A stretch of DNA of 64,000 nt, from the NCBI GenBank assembly GCA_964409775.1, contig CAYPEI010000001.1, forward strand, positions 1 to 64,000, written 5' to 3'. Position numbers and translations under genes: made by a program. Shown in pieces: positions 45,820 through 55,384 of the stretch (position 1 is the stretch's first letter; every line of letters begins with the position of its first letter). Source of the DNA: JAHBXL01 sp964409775. Its GTDB lineage: Bacteria; Planctomycetota; Phycisphaerae; Phycisphaerales; UBA1924. The notes under the pieces are model-generated. The model did not search any database. It was not told the DNA's origin and was given only the letters and a program-made list of their open reading frames with translations.

Positions 45820-47655
45820 TTACACCCGGGGCCGGATCGCCGTCGCGTGGACATCGCGGAGTTGTTCGTCGGTGACCGGCCCCGGTGCTCCGGTCATCAG
45901 GTCCTGCCCGGTCTGGGTCTTGGGGAAGGCGATGACGTCGCGGATGTTCGAGGTTCCCAGGAAGTTCATGACCAGACGATCGAGGCCGAACGCGATGCCC
46001 GCGTGCGGCGGCGCGCCGAACTGCAACGCCTCGAGCAGGAAACTGAACTTCTCCCTGGCCTGCTCGGGGGTGAGCCCCAGCAGCGTGAACACCTTGGACT
46101 GCACGCGCGGGTCGTGGATTCGAACCGAGCCCCCGGCGATCTCCTGGCCGTTGAGCACGATGTCGTAGCCGGCGGAAACGATCGATTCGATCGTGACCTC
46201 ATCGTTGACGTCCGCCGCGACAAACGCCTCGACCTGATCGTCGTTGGGCGCGGTGAACGGGTGATGCATGGCGACCCACTTGCCGGTGTCCTTGTTGCGC
46301 TCGAACATCGGGAAGTCAACGACGATGAGGAAGTTCCACGGCCCGCCCTCGCAGCCCGGCTTGGGGACCACGCCCATGTCGCGGGCGACCACCTGCCGCA
46401 GTTCGCCCAGCGCCTTGGTGCACACCGAGTACTCGTCGGCGACAAACAGAGCGGTGTCGCCGGGCTTCAGGCCCAGCGTGCGCACCAGGTCGTCCTTGAC
46501 GCCGCCGAGGAACTTGGCGATGCCGGTCTCGAACTCGCCCGCGGCGTTGACCTTCACCACGGCGCACCCGCCCGCGCCGAAACCGCGGACGAACTCGTGG
46601 TAGCCGTCGGTGATCTTGCGCGTGAGTTTCTCCGCGCCGCCGGGCACGCGGATGGCCTTGACCACGCCGCGCTTCGAGTTGAAACGCGGGCGATCCGCGC
46701 CCTTCGCGAGGACATCCTTGAAGAATGCGACGTCGGTCTTTGCGGCAATCCCGGAGATATCGGTGATCTCAAGCCCGTAGCGGGTGTCGGGACGGTCGAT
46801 GCCGAACCGCTCCATCGCTTCCCGGTACGACATGCGCTGGATCGGCGGAACGTCGAACCCGGACATCTCCTTCCACAGGCGGCGGACAAAGCCCTCCATC
46901 ATCTCGACGACGTGGTCTCGCCGGACGAAGGACATCTCCAGGTCGATCTGCGTGAACTCGGCCTGCCGGTCGGCTCGCGGGTCCTCGTCGCGGAAGCAAC
47001 GGCAGATCTGCATGTACCGGTCGCACCCGGCCACCATCAGGATCTGCTTGAAGAGTTGCGGGGACTGGGGCAGGGCGTACCAGTTCCCGGGAAGGTGGCG
47101 GCTGGGCACCAGGAACTCCCTCGCGCCCTCGGGCGTGCTCTTGTAGAGCACGGGAGTCTCGATCTCCAAGAAGCCATTCTCGTCGAAGTACCTGCGGGTG
47201 GTCTGGTACACCTTGTGGCGCGTCGCCAGCGCCTTCTGCATCGCCGGGCGCCGCAGGTCGACGTACCGGTACTTCAGGCGAAGTTCCTCGTTGGGGAGTT
47301 TGGCCAGGTCGTCCGGGAGAAACGGCGGATTGGCGGTCTTGTTCAGGACCTCGAGTTTGCTCGCAACGAGTTCCACCTTACCGGTCGCGAGTTTGGGGTT
47401 CTCGCCGCCGGTGCGGATGCGGATGGTGCCTTCGACGGCGACCACGTCCTCGTTGCGGAGTTTGTCCGCCTGCTCCATCGACGCCGCGGCATCCTCGCGA
47501 TCGAACACCACCTGCGTCAGTCCGAAGCGGTCGCGAAGGTCGATGAAGATGAGGTTGCCGTGGTCGCGGTAGGAGTTGACCCAGCCGTTCAGACGGACGG
47601 TCTGACCGACGTGCGAGTCACGGAGTTCGCCGCAGGTGTGCGAGCGACGGAGCAT
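45820..47655 (-). CDS. aspS: aspartyl-tRNA synthetase
   Basis: The 611-residue bacterial-type class II synthetase. The N-terminal anticodon-binding OB domain (LNGWVNSYRDHGNLIFIDLRDRFG) is followed by motif 1 (FLEIETPVL), motif 2 (RCFRDEDPRADRQAEFTQIDLE), the GAD insertion domain (about 290-420) and motif 3 (GIAFGLDRLVM). Length is normal for the bacterial form. Whether it is discriminating or also charges tRNA-Asn cannot be settled here. Confidence 0.97.
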   Translation of the reverse strand: MLRRSHTCGELRDSHVGQTVRLNGWVNSYRDHGNLIFIDLRDRFGLTQVVFDREDAAASMEQADKLRNEDVVAVEGTIRIRTGGENPKLATGKVELVASKLEVLNKTANPPFLPDDLAKLPNEELRLKYRYVDLRRPAMQKALATRHKVYQTTRRYFDENGFLEIETPVLYKSTPEGAREFLVPSRHLPGNWYALPQSPQLFKQILMVAGCDRYMQICRCFRDEDPRADRQAEFTQIDLEMSFVRRDHVVEMMEGFVRRLWKEMSGFDVPPIQRMSYREAMERFGIDRPDTRYGLEITDISGIAAKTDVAFFKDVLAKGADRPRFNSKRGVVKAIRVPGGAEKLTRKITDGYHEFVRGFGAGGCAVVKVNAAGEFETGIAKFLGGVKDDLVRTLGLKPGDTALFVADEYSVCTKALGELRQVVARDMGVVPKPGCEGGPWNFLIVVDFPMFERNKDTGKWVAMHHPFTAPNDDQVEAFVAADVNDEVTIESIVSAGYDIVLNGQEIAGGSVRIHDPRVQSKVFTLLGLTPEQAREKFSFLLEALQFGAPPHAGIAFGLDRLVMNFLGTSNIRDVIAFPKTQTGQDLMTGAPGPVTDEQLRDVHATAIRPRV

Positions 47656-47820
47656 GGGGGTCCTTTCCAGATCGATTCACCGCGTCCGGGTGCACGGTTC
47701 GCGGCGGGCAGAGCAAGAGCGTGGCCGTTTTCGGGGCGGAGTATAGGAATGCGGCTGCGCATCGCGCCGATGCAGGGCGACGGCAGCCGATCGCATGTTC
47801 TCGGGGGTCTGTGCTTGGTG

Positions 47821-48249
47821 TCAGGCCGCCTTCGCGCGGGCCCGGCCCGCGCCGCGCAGGATCATCGACGACGCGGCGTTCAGCACCGTGCCCCAGGCCG
47901 CGTCGAGTTCCGGCGACCAGTGACCGTCGGCGGTCTCGTGCATGGCGTCGAGCATCGCGTCGCGAGCCATGCCATAGTGATGAGGCAGGATTCCCGAGCG
48001 CTGGTTTCGAGCGCCGAACTCCGCCAGCATGTGCTCGATGGCCTCCAGCCGGTGCGCGTTTTTCGCGAGCGTGCCCAGCGCAGACAGCAGGTCCTGATTC
48101 CGTCGCGTGGTGTCGATCGGGAAGAGCGGTCGCAGTGGGGGGTGGGCTCGGAACAACCGGTTGAAGAACCCTGTCGCCAGCCGATCGCCCAGCGGCGCAA
48201 GCGCCCGGAGGCTGCTGCGGAGATCGTCGAGTTGCTGGCTGGTCAACAT
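47821..48249 (-). CDS. single-domain globin lacking the proximal His
   Basis: A 142-residue globin of the flavohemoglobin/VHb type without reductase domain. GFFNRLFRAHPPLRPLFP matches helices B-C with the conserved CD1 Phe. RSGILPHHYGMARDAML matches the segment after helix F. In Hmp and VHb the residue before this segment is the heme-binding His (KHTSF, KHCQAG). Here it is Asn82 (GARNQRSG, codon AAC on the minus strand). The rest of the fold is intact, including AAWGTVLNAASSMIL. It is not a broken frame. It may bind heme weakly or not at all. Confidence 0.85.
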   Translation of the reverse strand: MLTSQQLDDLRSSLRALAPLGDRLATGFFNRLFRAHPPLRPLFPIDTTRRNQDLLSALGTLAKNAHRLEAIEHMLAEFGARNQRSGILPHHYGMARDAMLDAMHETADGHWSPELDAAWGTVLNAASSMILRGAGRARAKAA

Positions 48250-48557
48250 GGCGGTGCGTCTCCGGCCTCACAGGCGCGATCGGAGCCGCCGCGGAAGGCT
48301 CGAAGGCCCGCGGCGTTTCCGGACTGTTTCACCATCGGCCGGAAACAGGGCCGTGCTTGACGCCACCGATGATTCGGCCCCGCAGTTTCCGCCGCGGAAC
48401 CCCGCGAACTTGCCCGGGCTGCCCGACGCGCCCGTCGGCCCCGGATCAAAGCCCGCAACCAGTCGGGTCCGGGTGCCGTCGAGTCCCGCAGGACAGACGT
48501 TATCGGGCCGGTATCATCGACCCTTCTACACGCCCGCCCCTCCCCGGACACGCCACC

Positions 48558-49841
48558 ATGACCGCCACCAATCGTTTCGGATTCCGCGACCTGCCCTTCA
48601 TGGGTGTGATCCACGTGAACAACGAGGCCATGAAGGCCGGTTGGCGCATGGGTGACCCCGCATGGTCAAACCTCGGACAGGGTCAGCCGGAGGTGGGTGA
48701 CATCGCGGGTGCGCCGCCGCGGCTCGCGAGCCTTTCCATCGACCCGGCGGATCACGCGTACGGACCGGTCGAAGGAATCCCCGAGTATCGCGAGGCGATC
48801 GCCGCGCATTACAACCGCCTGTACCGCAAGGGCAAGGCGTCGCAGTACACCGCCGCGAACGTGTGCGTCGCTCCCGGCGGTCGCGCCGCCCTTACGCGCC
48901 TTGCCGCCGCGATGGACCGCACGCGGATGGGGTACTTCACGCCCGACTATACCGCGTACGAGGACATGCTCACGACATTCACGCGGATCGAGCCGGTGCA
49001 CATCGAACTGCCCGCCTCCGGCGGTTGCCGGATCGACCCGGCTGAGTTGGACCGCAGGGTGGAGCGGGACCGCCTCGGCGCGCTGCTCATCAGCAATCCC
49101 TGCAACCCGACGGGTGTCGTGCTCTCGGGCGATGAACTCAAGGCGTGGGTGAGCATGGGCCGTCGCCGCGGCTGCACCATGCTGATGGACGAGTTCTATT
49201 CGCACTTTGTGTATTCGAATGGCGCGTGGCCATCGGGCAAGGGCGTCTCCGCGGCGGAATTCGTCGAGGATGTCAACACCGACCCTGTCGTCATCATCGA
49301 CGGACTCACCAAGTGCTTCCGGTATCCCGGGTGGCGCTCGGGTTGGGTCGTCGGCCCCAGGGCCGTGATCCAGGCAATGACCGCGGCGGGGAGTTTTCTC
49401 GATGGCGGCTCCAGCCGGCCGGTGCAGCGTCTGGCCATTCAGGCGCTCGAGCCCGTCCGCGCGGACCAGGAGACCAACGCCGTTCGCGCGGTCTTCGCCG
49501 AAAAGCAGAGGCTGACGCTGGGGAAACTGCGGGAGGCGGGCGTGCGCTTCCCGGTGATCGAGAAGACCCCGGCCGGGGCGCCGTCGGGCACGTTCTACGT
49601 CTGGGGCGACATCAGCGGCCTGCCCGCGCCGATCAACGAGGGCGAGGGCTTCATGCGGGCGGGCTTTGGCGCGCAGGTGCTCACGGTTCCGGGGGTGTAC
49701 TTCGATGTGAACCCCGGAAAGGCACGCTCCGGCGTTTCGCCGCTGAAGAGTTTTGTGCGGTTCAGTTTCGGTCCGCCGCGACAGAACCTCGAGGCGGGTC
49801 TCAACCGTCTCGTGGCGATGATCTCGTCGCACCGCAGGTAG
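48558..49841 (+). CDS. PLP-dependent aminotransferase, fold type I
   Basis: 427 residues from the ATG at 48558 (ACGCCACCATG). The frame is open upstream but with atypical, Pro/Arg-rich sequence. Motifs of aspartate-aminotransferase-like enzymes are LISNPCNPTGVVLS, the cofactor Asp in LMDEFYSHFVY, and the Schiff-base Lys in IDGLTKCFRYPGWRSGW. YGPVEGIPEYREAIAAHY lies near the N-terminus. Substrate unknown. The 308 bases between it and the divergent globin gene hold no feature I can name. Confidence 0.88.
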   Translation: MTATNRFGFRDLPFMGVIHVNNEAMKAGWRMGDPAWSNLGQGQPEVGDIAGAPPRLASLSIDPADHAYGPVEGIPEYREAIAAHYNRLYRKGKASQYTAANVCVAPGGRAALTRLAAAMDRTRMGYFTPDYTAYEDMLTTFTRIEPVHIELPASGGCRIDPAELDRRVERDRLGALLISNPCNPTGVVLSGDELKAWVSMGRRRGCTMLMDEFYSHFVYSNGAWPSGKGVSAAEFVEDVNTDPVVIIDGLTKCFRYPGWRSGWVVGPRAVIQAMTAAGSFLDGGSSRPVQRLAIQALEPVRADQETNAVRAVFAEKQRLTLGKLREAGVRFPVIEKTPAGAPSGTFYVWGDISGLPAPINEGEGFMRAGFGAQVLTVPGVYFDVNPGKARSGVSPLKSFVRFSFGPPRQNLEAGLNRLVAMISSHRR

Positions 49842-49853
49842 GCGGCGGGCTGG

Positions 49854-51587
49854 TCAGCAGCCAGCGAACCACAGTGACAGGAAGAAGAAGATGTCCGGGA
49901 CTCCCACGCCCGGCACGCCGTCGATATCGGCGCTGGGGTCCTGCGCGAACCAGGCGCTGAGGAACGCGAAGATGTCCGGGATGTCGACGCCGCCGCTGAG
50001 GTCAAAGTCGGCGGGGCACGGGGTGCCGTTGATCACGAAGTCCGCCGGGGACTGATCGAAGCCGGTGTTGCCCGAGCCGTCCCTTGCCACGATCCGGACG
50101 CGTGCGTGCGGCGCGTAGAGATTCGGAACCGTCCAGGTGTGCGTGCCGTCGGGTGCGGTCGCGGCGACGATGGTCGTGGGGAACGTCAACCCGCCGTTGG
50201 TCGAGAGCAGGATGTCGATGTTGCTCACCGACACATCGTCATCGCTGATCCACCGGATGTCGACGTTGTCGCCTGGGGTGAGGGTCTGACCGCCGCGCAG
50301 GTTCCGAAGGTAGGCCGTCGGCGAAAGCCCGCCGTTGGGACCGGACTCGCCGAGATGCTTGGGCACGTGCATGACGATGCAGTGCATGACGCCCGCGGCG
50401 GTGACGATCGACTGGCAGTTGAGTTGGAAGATCTGCTTGTTGGGCATGTGGCTTTGCCACGTGGCCAGCGCCTGCGCGTTGTGGCCGGCGGCAACAACCG
50501 TCGCGTTCGTGTAGGAAGGGATGATCACGATGTCGTTGCACATCACGACGTTCGTGTAGGTGTAGTGGGCGTCGAGCGAACGGCCCGGCACCCGGGCAAT
50601 GGTCCAACCGGCCGCGGTCATGGACGCCGCGGTGGTGTCGCAGATGACGTCCTGCGCGCTGTTCACGTTGTTCGGCCAGTCGGCGATCACGGCCGTCTGG
50701 TCGCCCGTGACCTGCATCCACATGTCGATGTGCTGCGTCGAGTCGACGGACGTCGGAAAGGGGTTCGTCAGCGTGGTGTTGACATTCTGGAACTGATTCC
50801 AATACGCGATGATCTGCGCCTCGGTCAGCGAGGGGTTTTCATTCGCGATCAGCCGTGTCGCCCACGAGTTCCCGATCCCGTTCAGGTGGTAGTTTCCTCC
50901 GCCGTGGATCAGCGGGAGCGCGTAGCGAGCATGGTTCTTGAACGACGCGAACGCGACGGGGAAGACGTCATCCTGCGGCCGCGGCCGGTTGTACGTGTGA
51001 TCAATGATCGCGCGGACGTTGCCCTCGTAGATGTATCGCGGCCCGTAGTCGCGCAGCCACACCGTGTTCGTGGTCGTGATCAGGTATTGCACCCGCGACA
51101 TGTTCGCACCGGCGCTGATCAACGCGGAGTTCGCGCTGGTCTGAACCGCGGCGCTGTCGCACGCAACATAGAGCTTCGCATTGCCCTGGTTGGTGATCAG
51201 CGCGCCCATCTGCCCCTGCAGAGTGGTGTAGGTCTTCCACGCCAGGATGATGCCGTCGCAAGGCTCGTACTCGCCCGGGCAGCGCACGGGCCCGGTGGGC
51301 GACGTGTATGGCCCGCGCAGCGCACCCGCGCCATCCGGATCGTTCTGGCCCGCGACCAGGGGGTGCATCTCGAGGAATCGCCGTTCGTTCTCGGTGAGAT
51401 ATCGCGGAATCGGCGGCGCATCGGGGTCTGTCGGAAACACCAGCCGCCCGTCGATCAGCGCGGGCTGACCAAGGACGGGTGAAGGCTCGGCGGCTTGCTG
51501 CGGAGTGCCAGACTGCCCGAGCGATGCCAGGCAGGGCGTCAACGCCGCCGTGGCGAAGAGAAGCGAGAGCACCGGGCGGGTCTTCAT
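49854..51587 (-). CDS. secreted peptidylarginine/agmatine deiminase-like enzyme with GC-type dockerin end
   Basis: 577 residues from the ATG at 51587 (GGAGA ahead). Signal peptide SLLFATAALTPCLAS. The PAD-porph fold carries WLRDYGPRYI, HGGGNYHLNG, STQHIDMWMQV and the catalytic Cys in AAGVMHCIVMHVP, so the Asp/His/Asp/Cys set is present. A beta-sandwich domain follows (TYLRNLRGG onward is linker, then VDIRWISDDDVSVSNIDILL). The tail has PDIFAFLSAWF and PDIFFFLSLWF, opened by CPADFDLSG and closed by GC. It could deiminate Arg in proteins outside the cell. Divergent from the TIGR03790 gene. Confidence 0.87.
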   Translation of the reverse strand: MKTRPVLSLLFATAALTPCLASLGQSGTPQQAAEPSPVLGQPALIDGRLVFPTDPDAPPIPRYLTENERRFLEMHPLVAGQNDPDGAGALRGPYTSPTGPVRCPGEYEPCDGIILAWKTYTTLQGQMGALITNQGNAKLYVACDSAAVQTSANSALISAGANMSRVQYLITTTNTVWLRDYGPRYIYEGNVRAIIDHTYNRPRPQDDVFPVAFASFKNHARYALPLIHGGGNYHLNGIGNSWATRLIANENPSLTEAQIIAYWNQFQNVNTTLTNPFPTSVDSTQHIDMWMQVTGDQTAVIADWPNNVNSAQDVICDTTAASMTAAGWTIARVPGRSLDAHYTYTNVVMCNDIVIIPSYTNATVVAAGHNAQALATWQSHMPNKQIFQLNCQSIVTAAGVMHCIVMHVPKHLGESGPNGGLSPTAYLRNLRGGQTLTPGDNVDIRWISDDDVSVSNIDILLSTNGGLTFPTTIVAATAPDGTHTWTVPNLYAPHARVRIVARDGSGNTGFDQSPADFVINGTPCPADFDLSGGVDIPDIFAFLSAWFAQDPSADIDGVPGVGVPDIFFFLSLWFAGC

Positions 51588-51890
51588 GTGGGTCTCCGAG
51601 AATGTGAATCTGGCCCCCGGCATGAAACCGGAGGTATTGCGAACCAAAGCCTACCACGAGTTTGAATGACCTCCAAACCGTACGGCTCTCGTGCCCCGCG
51701 GTTTCCGGCTTGCCGGTCACATGCGACGAAGGGCGTGCTGATTGGAAAAAAGCGGCCCATGTAACCGGACCTCTGCCGTACGCAAACCCCGCCGAATGGT
51801 GGTTTCAGCGAGGGTTTCGAGTATGGTATTGACGCTCGGCGGAAGGGGTGTCGACGGGTCCGAGAATCCGTCCCGACGGAGATCCCACAG

Positions 51891-54029
51891 GTGAAGAGCG
51901 CGAATTCCAGAACGGCGATTCGGTACATGGCGGGCTGTGCGGCAGTGTGCCTGTCTGCCAACGTCGGATGGGCCGGCGGATCATCCGAACAGTCGGTCCT
52001 GATCATCGACCCGACGGACCCGGCCTCGCTGGAAGTGGGGCACTACTACGCCCAGCGCCGGAACATCCCAGCTTCGAACATCCTGTACATGAAACCCGGC
52101 GCGGCGAACTACGCCGCGTTCGCCACCACGCTCGCGGCCTTCCAGGGCGAACTCGCCGTCCGCGGCGTCGAGCCTTCGGTTGACTTCATCCTGATCGCCC
52201 CTCAGGCACAGTATCGTGTTCCGGCGCCGGGCCTGTTGTCGGACATCTGCTTCCCGGTGAGCAACTTCAGCATCTCGGCGTGCTACATCACGGCGTTCAT
52301 CCGCAGCGAGGTCCTCTCCGGCACGCTGAGTGTCGAACACGCGAACCAGTACGCCACCGGTGCATACTCGACATTCACGCTCGACAGCCAGACGTCGTAT
52401 GTCTTGGGTAATCCTTCGACGGCTTCCAATGCCCGGAGGTACTACGCGGCGGGAGTGATCGGTCACACAGGCCAGTACGGAAACACGGTGCAGGAACTCA
52501 AGGACATGATCGACCGTTCGGTGGCGGTCGACGGCACCCGCCCGACCGGCACGTTCTACTTCATGTCCACGACCGACACCGCTCGAAACGTCCGGAGCGG
52601 GCAGTTTCCAAACGTCATCACGACGATCAACAACTCGCTCGGCGGCACGGCCGTTCAACTCTCGGGCGTTCTGCCGCCCGGTGTCAACGACGTGATGGGC
52701 GTCATGACCGGCATCGCGAACTTCGATTGGAGCACCTCGGGCTCGACGATTCGGCCCGGGGCGTTCTGCGACCATCTGACGAGTTTCGCGGCGACCTTCG
52801 ACGGCAACGGCCAAACAACCGTAGATGCATGGATCCGTGCCGGCGCGAGCGGATCCGCGGGTGAGATCGAAGAGCCCTGCAACTATCAAGGCAAGTTCCC
52901 GCACGCCCGCATCCACGCGCTCTATCGCCAGGGCATGTGCCTGGGTGAGGCCTATCTGCGCAGCGTGGCGTACGTTCCGTTCCAGGGTCTGTTCTACGGC
53001 GATCCGCTGACCCGTGCCTATGCCTGGCCCCCGAATCTCAATGTCGCCGGAGCCCCGATGGGTTCGGCCACCGGCGTCGTCACGCTCACGCCTTCCGGCT
53101 CCGCCACACTCGCCGGTCGGCAGATCGACCGCTTCGAGTTGTTCGTCGACGGCGCCAGCCGCGGCACGGTGCTGCCCGGCGGCTCGTTCAACATCGACAC
53201 CAACCAGATTGATGACGGATGGCACGAGGTGCGCATCCTCGTCTGGGACAACTCCCCGGCCAAGCACACGCGGTCGTGGGTGAGTTCGCTGATGGTGGTC
53301 AACGACGAGATTCTCGCGACGTTGACCCCTCCGGCGAACCCCAACGCGACGTTGAACGACTCGCTGACGTTCGACCTGGCCGGAGCGGGCACGGGCCTCC
53401 GCGAACTCCGCCTGCTGGCCAACGGCCGCGTGGTGGCGCGGCGCACGACCGATGGCCCCGTGACCGTGTTTGGCCGCAACCTCGGACCGGGCGTGGTGAA
53501 GATGCAGTGCGAGGCCGAGTTCAACGGGAACTATGTCACACGCAGCGCGCCGGTCGCGATGAGCATCATGGGCGAGGGCATGCCGCCCGCCACGACGCAG
53601 CCGGTCGCGCAGAGTTACCGCAAGCGGATGCTGCGCAACCGCGGCGCCGCGGTGGAACTCCCGGCGATCTTCGCGGACCAGCTCGCCGATGCCGCCTACT
53701 CGCTGGTGACGCCCGCGTCCAACGCCGCGGTGACCATCGCGGGGGCGACGGCGATGGTCATCCCGGGGCCGAACATCACCGGGAACGACAGTTTCCAGTT
53801 CCGCGTGACCACGCCCTCGGGGGTCTCGAACACGGCGACGGTCACGCTCTGGTATGCGTGTGCCGCCGACTTCGACGGCGACGGCGCCGCCACCGTGCCG
53901 GACATCTTCGCATTCCTCAGCGCCTGGTTCGCGGGCAACCCGGTGGCCGACATCGACGACAGCGGCGGTGCGCCGTCCGTTCCCGATATCTTCGCGTTCC
54001 TGAGCCAGTGGTTCTCCGGATGCCACTGA
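51891..54029 (+). CDS. secreted TIGR03790-family protein with GC-type dockerin end
   Basis: The 712-residue protein uses a GTG start and has a signal peptide (MAGCAAVCLSANVGWAG). The N-terminal half matches the TIGR03790 pattern as I recall it: SVLIIDPTDPASLEVGHYYAQRRNIP, later IEEPCNYQGKFPHARIHALY, and PFQGLFYGDPLTRAY. Beta-sandwich modules follow (DRFELFVDGASRGTVLPGG). The tail holds two PDIFAFLS(A/Q)WF repeats opened by CAADFDGDG and closed by GCH. Function unknown. The 303 bases before it, shared with the divergent deiminase gene, show no clear promoter. Confidence 0.85.
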   Translation: MKSANSRTAIRYMAGCAAVCLSANVGWAGGSSEQSVLIIDPTDPASLEVGHYYAQRRNIPASNILYMKPGAANYAAFATTLAAFQGELAVRGVEPSVDFILIAPQAQYRVPAPGLLSDICFPVSNFSISACYITAFIRSEVLSGTLSVEHANQYATGAYSTFTLDSQTSYVLGNPSTASNARRYYAAGVIGHTGQYGNTVQELKDMIDRSVAVDGTRPTGTFYFMSTTDTARNVRSGQFPNVITTINNSLGGTAVQLSGVLPPGVNDVMGVMTGIANFDWSTSGSTIRPGAFCDHLTSFAATFDGNGQTTVDAWIRAGASGSAGEIEEPCNYQGKFPHARIHALYRQGMCLGEAYLRSVAYVPFQGLFYGDPLTRAYAWPPNLNVAGAPMGSATGVVTLTPSGSATLAGRQIDRFELFVDGASRGTVLPGGSFNIDTNQIDDGWHEVRILVWDNSPAKHTRSWVSSLMVVNDEILATLTPPANPNATLNDSLTFDLAGAGTGLRELRLLANGRVVARRTTDGPVTVFGRNLGPGVVKMQCEAEFNGNYVTRSAPVAMSIMGEGMPPATTQPVAQSYRKRMLRNRGAAVELPAIFADQLADAAYSLVTPASNAAVTIAGATAMVIPGPNITGNDSFQFRVTTPSGVSNTATVTLWYACAADFDGDGAATVPDIFAFLSAWFAGNPVADIDDSGGAPSVPDIFAFLSQWFSGCH

Positions 54030-54042
54030 TCGGTCGATCGGC

Positions 54043-55230
54043 CTAGACCAGCACGATCTCGTCCTGCATGCAACTCGTCACGACCGGCCCCCGTTCCGTG
54101 TCGACGTAGACGTCGATCTCGTTCCGGCACCCGAACTTCCCGTCGAGGTAGATCCCCGGTTCGATGGTGAACCCCGTGCCGGCGAGCATGCGGCGCGTGT
54201 CGCGTGTCTCAAGGTTGTCGAGGTTCATGCCCAGGCCGTGCACACGCGCGCCCGGCGACAGGCTGTGCCCGGTCCGATGCTTGATGTTCGCGCCGAATCC
54301 CAGGCGTTCAATCGTCTGCCGCGCTGCGTCGTCGAGTTGCCAGCCCTCGACGCCTCCGGTCTTCCAACCGTCCTGCGCCCGCGAAAGCGCCGCATCACGT
54401 GCCGCCTTCACCGCATCGAACACGCGCCGATGCTCATCCGGCAGCCGATCGCCCGCGAACGCTGTCCAGGTGATGTCCGAGTAGATGTTCTCGTTCCCCG
54501 GGATGCGTGCCCACAGGTCGAGCAGGATCCAGTCGCCGCGTCGGATCTCCGCGGGATGGCTGGCATGAGGCTCGTAGTGCGGGTCCGCCGAGTGCGCGTT
54601 GACCGCCACGATCGGGCCGTCGGGCCACTCCAGTCCGTCGGCCTTGAACCTGCTCCGGATAAACTCCGCCGCCTCGTGCTCGAGCACCTTCTGTCCCGTC
54701 GCGAGCCGGGCACGGATGAACGCGAACGCGGCGTCCTTGATCCCCGCCACCTTGCACGATGCCTCGGCGTGCCGCTGAACGGCGGCCGCGGACCAGCAGG
54801 CGACGCACGCCTGGATGAGGTCGGCAGACGACACGACCTCGACACCCGCCGCCCGCACAAGTTCGACCGTCCCGGCATCCACAACACCCACGACCGGCAG
54901 GGCATTTCCCGGGGAATACTCCATCGCCACGCGCCGCCAGGTGGCGAGGCTCTCGGTCAGCCACCGGTGCAGGTCGCGCCACGAGACGAAGATGTCCCGC
55001 CGGATTCCGGCTTTCTCGACGTCTTCAAACTGCTGTGCATCCAGCGCCTGCACAAGCAGGCGCGGTGTGCCCTCCGCGGGGATGAGCAGCGCGGTCCGTC
55101 GCGTCGTCGTCCGGTGTCCCCCTAACAGCAGCCCGAGGATCGAGTTGCTGCCGCGGAAATCGAACACCAGCCAGGCATCGATCCCCAGTTCGTTCATCAG
55201 GTCCTGAGCAGGCGAAAAATCCATGGGCAT
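54043..55230 (-). CDS. M24 family metallopeptidase (Xaa-Pro aminopeptidase-like)
   Basis: 395 residues from the ATG at 55230; another ATG lies two codons later. An N-terminal creatinase-like domain (about 1-155) is followed by the pita-bread catalytic domain. Metal ligands are visible in order: Asp in ILLDLWARI, Asp in YSDITWTAF, His in HRTGHSLSPG, Glu in TIEPGIYL and Glu in NEIDVYV. All five are present, so it should be active as a dinuclear aminopeptidase. There is no signal peptide, so it is cytoplasmic. Confidence 0.9.
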   Translation of the reverse strand: MPMDFSPAQDLMNELGIDAWLVFDFRGSNSILGLLLGGHRTTTRRTALLIPAEGTPRLLVQALDAQQFEDVEKAGIRRDIFVSWRDLHRWLTESLATWRRVAMEYSPGNALPVVGVVDAGTVELVRAAGVEVVSSADLIQACVACWSAAAVQRHAEASCKVAGIKDAAFAFIRARLATGQKVLEHEAAEFIRSRFKADGLEWPDGPIVAVNAHSADPHYEPHASHPAEIRRGDWILLDLWARIPGNENIYSDITWTAFAGDRLPDEHRRVFDAVKAARDAALSRAQDGWKTGGVEGWQLDDAARQTIERLGFGANIKHRTGHSLSPGARVHGLGMNLDNLETRDTRRMLAGTGFTIEPGIYLDGKFGCRNEIDVYVDTERGPVVTSCMQDEIVLV

Positions 55231-55384
55231 ACTCCTGCGGGCTGGCCGGATCTTCGGCGACGCGGCGTCGCCGCCGCGGACGGGGAGAATAGCCCCCGAA
55301 CGCCGGTTTGAATCGAACACGCCGGTCGCCTTCGAATACCATGTGGAGCCTTCCCCGGTATCACGCAACGCGGAGCCGCCCAAA

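Noticed and set aside
51728..51890. Promoter before the TIGR03790 gene
   Set aside because: A TTGACG occurs at about 51832, but no acceptable -10 element is found at the proper spacing.
51981..54026. 681-codon open frame on the minus strand
   Set aside because: It is a shadow of the TIGR03790 gene. Its Arg/His/Gly-rich composition is typical of high-GC antisense frames, and no domain is visible.
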